From Lodderomyces elongisporus (Eukaryota; Ascomycota; Pichiomycetes; Serinales; Debaryomycetaceae), in NCBI RefSeq assembly GCF_030384665.1, contig NC_083673.1:2117501-2181500 (forward strand): 64,000 nucleotides of DNA, read 5' to 3'. A program made the position numbers and the translations under genes. The notes beneath the pieces are model-generated. The model was not told where the DNA came from, made no database searches, and saw only the letters and a list, made by a program, of their open reading frames with translations. Shown here piece after piece: positions 60,188 through 64,000 of the stretch (its first letter is position 1; every line of letters starts with the position of its first letter).

Positions 60188-60635
60188 GAGTTTTGGTTAG
60201 AGAAAAAAGAAAGAAAGAAAGGAAGAAAGAGAGTAACAGAAAGTTTACAAGATAAACAATTTGGAAAAGAAAAGTGGGTTACGTTTGAGGTTATATATAT
60301 ATGGAATGGGAGAATGAATGAAAGAAACAATCGTGTATACATAATAGTCACTCTTATTAGAGCACTAACTTCCAATACTACGTGATGTTGGAAAAATAAA
60401 TTGCAAAAAAAGAAAAAAAGAAAATCAAGGGAATGGTGGTGCGACTTTAGTGGTGGTAGAACAATAAGACAAAACAAAACAAAATAATAATAATAATAGT
60501 AATAAGAGTAATAATATATGATATAATAATAAAGGAAAAATTAGAAAGGGGTAAATGTAACATGGGATAATTTTATGTTTTGATTTTTGAGTTTTCCTCC
60601 TTGTGCATCGTGTTTGATGATTAATTGCTTGGTTA

Positions 60636-60715
60636 GCAGCTGTAGTAGCAGTTGTAGTAGCAGTTGTAGTAGCAGTTGTACCAGTAGTTGTAGTTGTAGC
60701 AGTAGTTGTAGCAGT
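60636..60715. repeat. GTAGTAGCAGTTGTA-type tandem repeat
   Basis: Three close copies of a 15-bp unit followed by diverged units built from the same GTAGTT and GTAGCA words. Non-coding as far as I can tell. Confidence 0.85.
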
Positions 60716-63700
60716 TACTGGCATCAAGTACCTATTACCCACTACACGATGCAATAAGTCTTGGAGGAAGAGAAAAGAAAAAGAAAAAGAAAGAAAGAAA
60801 GAAAGGGAGAGTCAGAATGGGTGGTTAGAAGGAAATAAGATTCAGAACCTGTATATACAAATCTGATACTAAAAAGAAGTTTGTACAAAAGCTTGTATAT
60901 ATTATCAGATTCAAAAAACAATAAGCTCTTCACAAGTTTCCTCTATTTCTGTTTCTTTTTGGCGCTGCAGGAGTGTTTGCATCTCTTTTTTTTTGGATTG
61001 TTGACATCTTGGAAGAAGAAGAAGTTAAGGCGAAAGGAGACAGTTGCTTGTGGAAGACGAGCAATAGGTTTAGGCTGTGGATGCGCGTTTTTTTTGGTTT
61101 TTGCAGACAAAAGAAAAGAAGAAGAAGACACAAACACAAAAAAAAAAGAGAAAAAAATTAAAGAACTTAAAAGAAACAAAAAAACAAAAATTTAATGTGA
61201 AATTTGCACAATTGTTTACAATGTTGTTTCAAAGAACAAACGATGAAAAGACATAAAAGACAATAAGCAAGCAACTGGTGTAGGTGTTGGTGTTGGTGTT
61301 GGTGCTGGGTGTAGCAGACAAAACCGAAGCTTTGAACGATACCATTTAGCAGGTGGTACATCCACCAAGTGCATGTTGACATTTTTTGCACTTTGTAAGA
61401 GAATAACCGTAACATTTCCATCTTTCCACCATGACATTTCCAATTTACCAAAAAAGCAAAACATCCTTTTTCTCTTTTTTTGTTCCTTTAGGTGACATCT
61501 TCCCACACAAGTATTATCAAAAAAAAAAAATACATATTACCTTGCAAGCCTCGTCACTACCTCATACTACAGAATCACACATTCAAGAAGGCTGAGTTGA
61601 AAGGGAAGCAGATATATAATAATAAAAAAAAATAATAAGAAAATAAAAGAGAAAGAAGAGGAAGAAGAAAGAGAAAGTGGATTAGGAACGAGACGAGTAG
61701 TAGGGCATTAAACTATAGATCTAAACATCGGCATAGATATACACCTATCAAATACAAGATGCCTTTACTTTTTTTTTTTTTTTTTACCTCGTGTATGGAA
61801 TGTTGTAACGAGTGTTTCATAAAGCAACAAGCATTTAGCATTCTCTACTAATCTTTGATCATAGCTCATAACGGTATTTTTCCTCTGCTCCTGCTCCTGC
61901 TCCTGCTCCTCTTCTTCCTCTTCCTCCCACCACCCGGTAATAGAAAAATAACAGGAACAGAAAAAAAAATATGAATTCCCGCCCACATAAATTTATCGGC
62001 CTCCGAGACTAGTCATTGGTGGAATTAACAGAAGTAAAAGAAACAAAAGTGTCAAACCAACATAAAAGAAAGAAAACACACGTGCCGCTCCACCTTTAAG
62101 ACTACCACCATCCATTTGCTATTGTCTTGTACGTATCTTGCCTCATTTCCCCTTATTTTTTTTTTTGCCTAAATCTCTCGCACTCTATTCTTTACCAATG
62201 CCCGATATTCGAGCCAATAACAGAAAGCAACAGCTAATTCAGCAAAACCTCCCCTCCTTTCTCCTCTTTAGTTTACTTCAGTTTTTTTTTTTTTTACAAA
62301 AAAAATTAGTTGAATATTAGTTGCATTTATTGTCTATTACTATGTATCTATATATTTTCATGCCCTTAACCTCTTATTGTGTCGACCTAGAGGGTGGAGC
62401 GGAGGGTGGAGGGGGGAGGGAAAAAGGAGAGAATTCCTTCTTGCACAACACAGTTCTAGAACTGTATGAGATGGAAAGAATAATAAGGTATTGGACAATG
62501 TAAAAAAGTTAAAAAAGTGGTAAAAGTGAAAAAGGAAAAAAACGTAGAAAGCCACCAGCAACAAGCCAAAAAAAAATATAAAATTTACAGCCACTTCTCT
62601 CTGTTTGAGGTGGTACTACACATAAAAAGCATTCTCTTCAACACAGCCCAATGGCAATTCACTTTTTTTTCTAGTCGTTTTGATTCTGAAAAGGAAAAAG
62701 AACAACCACAACAACAGACAACAACAATAGACTAATACAGGTGAAACAATAAACAGATAGGGGAGAGGTTAAAGCAAAACTTTTCCTTTTTTTTTCCTTT
62801 TTTCAATTTTCCTTTTCTCTTTTTTGGTAAGGGTGCTGGAGATATCGCACACAAAAACACGCAAATTCCTTCTTTCAAGGTGTCGATGGGTGATGGAGAA
62901 TTCTTACCCCTTGACAAATTGTGTCATCTTCTCCAAATTACAAAGACCTTTGTGATATTGTCAATTAAATTCATTGCATATCGTCAAAAAATGATTGTTT
63001 TTTACCAAAAAAAAATAAAACCTCAATTCAACATCACAAACAACACAAACAACAACAACTACCACAACAACAAATTAGTAAAAAGACAAGGAGAAACAAA
63101 ATAGGGTTTAGTTTTAGCACCAGCTTTAGCTTCATCTTCATCTTCATCTTTATCTTCAACTGACGATTAACAATGCGTTTCTAGAACCTACCTCTAGCTT
63201 TGATTTGCCTACTCCATCACCTAAGCGATAGCATCAGATTTAATAAGATACTGAAGTTGTAATTTTATATTTTTTATTTTTTTGTTTGGCATTTTTCAGA
63301 GCCATTCTAGTGCTAAATGTTTAAAAGGAGAGGAGGAGAGGTCTTTTTTTTCTTTTTAATTCATTTGCGTTTTGTTTGATGGCAAGGTTATAATTTCTAA
63401 TCATGAACGGTTATGTTTCAAAACACCCTTTCAAACCTGCTATATCCTCACGAGTCTAGCTTTAGCTCTGTTCTCATCTAATTCTAGAACTAGATATACA
63501 CTGGTGCTAAAAAAGAAAAGAGAAAAGAGAAAAGAGAAAATAGGAGAAGCCATCAATGGCTGAAACAAGCATCAAACCTACATTCCCTACTAGCAAGTGT
63601 TTATCTCAATTCTTTTAATCAAAAATACAAAAAGAAAACATACAAAAAAAAAAAAAAATCAAAACAAATTTTGCAAATAGAAATCCTGATTACCTTAAAG

Positions 63701-64000
63701 AGTTCGTGTACAAAGAGAAGCCAAGGAAGCAGCTACAATGGTGGAGGAAAATGTGTAAACAAACAGCCCTCTTCAAAACAGCTACAACCTCCAAAATTAC
63801 AAACTCTAGACTCAACCACTTATGTTGAATCACCTGTTTTTTTAAAACTATTATACCGAAACACCATTCACGAACCCTATCTTTCTTTCTTTCTTTCTTT
63901 TTTTCTTTCTTTCTTTCCTTTTTTGTTTGTTTGTCTGTTTGCTTGTTTTTTTTTTTAAAAAAAATTTTATTTTATACATATATGTCATTTCAATAAAACC

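Larger units (their letters stand above)
59809..64000. other. Gene-poor right end, dense in tandem repeats
   Basis: A 4.2-kb stretch starting with the promoter of the RBT4-type gene. I find no gene with family features on either strand. Contents: (GAGT)n at 59954-59983, (AATG)n at 60160-60187, a 15-bp GTAGTAGCAGTTGTA-type repeat at 60636-60715, a GGTGTT repeat at 61277-61305, GCTCCT repeats at 61885-61930, and many A/T homopolymers. Short frames at 60930-61139, 61216-61506 and 62880-63104 are not supported. A large promoter for a regulated cell-surface gene, or for a gene beyond the right edge, is the simplest reading. Confidence 0.5.

Noticed and set aside
60930..61506. Small minus-strand frames including one ending in KRNRNRGNL and one with a Pro-Thr repeat
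   Set aside because: Two or more frames are open at once, repeats drive part of the composition, and I found no splice signals linking the pieces.
1..64000. Mobile elements, LTRs, CRISPR arrays, telomeric repeats or centromere-like inverted repeats
   Set aside because: I saw no transposase, reverse transcriptase, integrase, long direct terminal repeats, spaced palindromic repeats or telomere-type arrays. The repeats present are short tandem repeats.

Overview
The window is nuclear DNA from a budding yeast of the CTG (CUG-Ser1) clade, and Lodderomyces elongisporus or a close relative is my best guess. It is AT-rich, nearly intron-free and full of short tandem repeats. Its proteins carry long Asn and Gln runs. 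The direct evidence for the code is a CTG codon at 50469-50471, which falls where the EF-G family has a conserved serine. All products below should therefore be read with CTG as Ser. Placement at genus level is inference.

Layout, left to right: TIM50(-), an unrecognised probable mitochondrial protein(+), CHO1(-), BIM1(+), a one-finger C2H2 protein(+), PET117(-), a Pho80/Pcl6/Pcl7-type cyclin(+), an RTA1-like membrane protein(+), RPL34(-, spliced), MMF1(-, three exons), a 1110-residue unknown protein(-), a TMEM135-like membrane protein(-), SEC31(+), acid trehalase ATC1(-), SUI2/eIF2alpha(+), a leucine-rich repeat protein(-), an MCT-type MFS transporter(-), tRNA-Pro(AGG)(-), MEF2(+), a Gln-rich Snf11/SS18-like protein(+), a Zn2Cys6 regulator(-) and an RBT4-type secreted CAP protein(-). 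The last 4.2 kb and the first 2.1 kb hold no gene I can support.

The genes are mostly unrelated housekeeping and regulatory genes, as usual in yeast, with no operon-like grouping. Mitochondrial functions recur (TIM50, PET117, MMF1, MEF2, probably the 4137-4961 gene) but are scattered. Gene expression is served by RPL34, SUI2, tRNA-Pro and four regulators. Several intergenic regions are 1.5-2.3 kb long and packed with CT, CA/GT, TA, CTT, CAA and longer repeats.

Two genes needed reconstruction of introns. RPL34 has a 37-nt first exon 582 nt away from its main exon. MMF1 has two short introns. Both show GTATGT donors, and their branch points are TACTAAC or AACTAAC. I see no transposon, LTR, CRISPR array, telomere, origin or foreign island. 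I did not find a convincing new biological system. The items most worth a second look are the cyclin box split by 33 asparagines, the 1110-residue unknown with a Cys-alternating motif, a perfect CRE palindrome between CHO1 and BIM1, and an orphan coding-like stretch near 13582.
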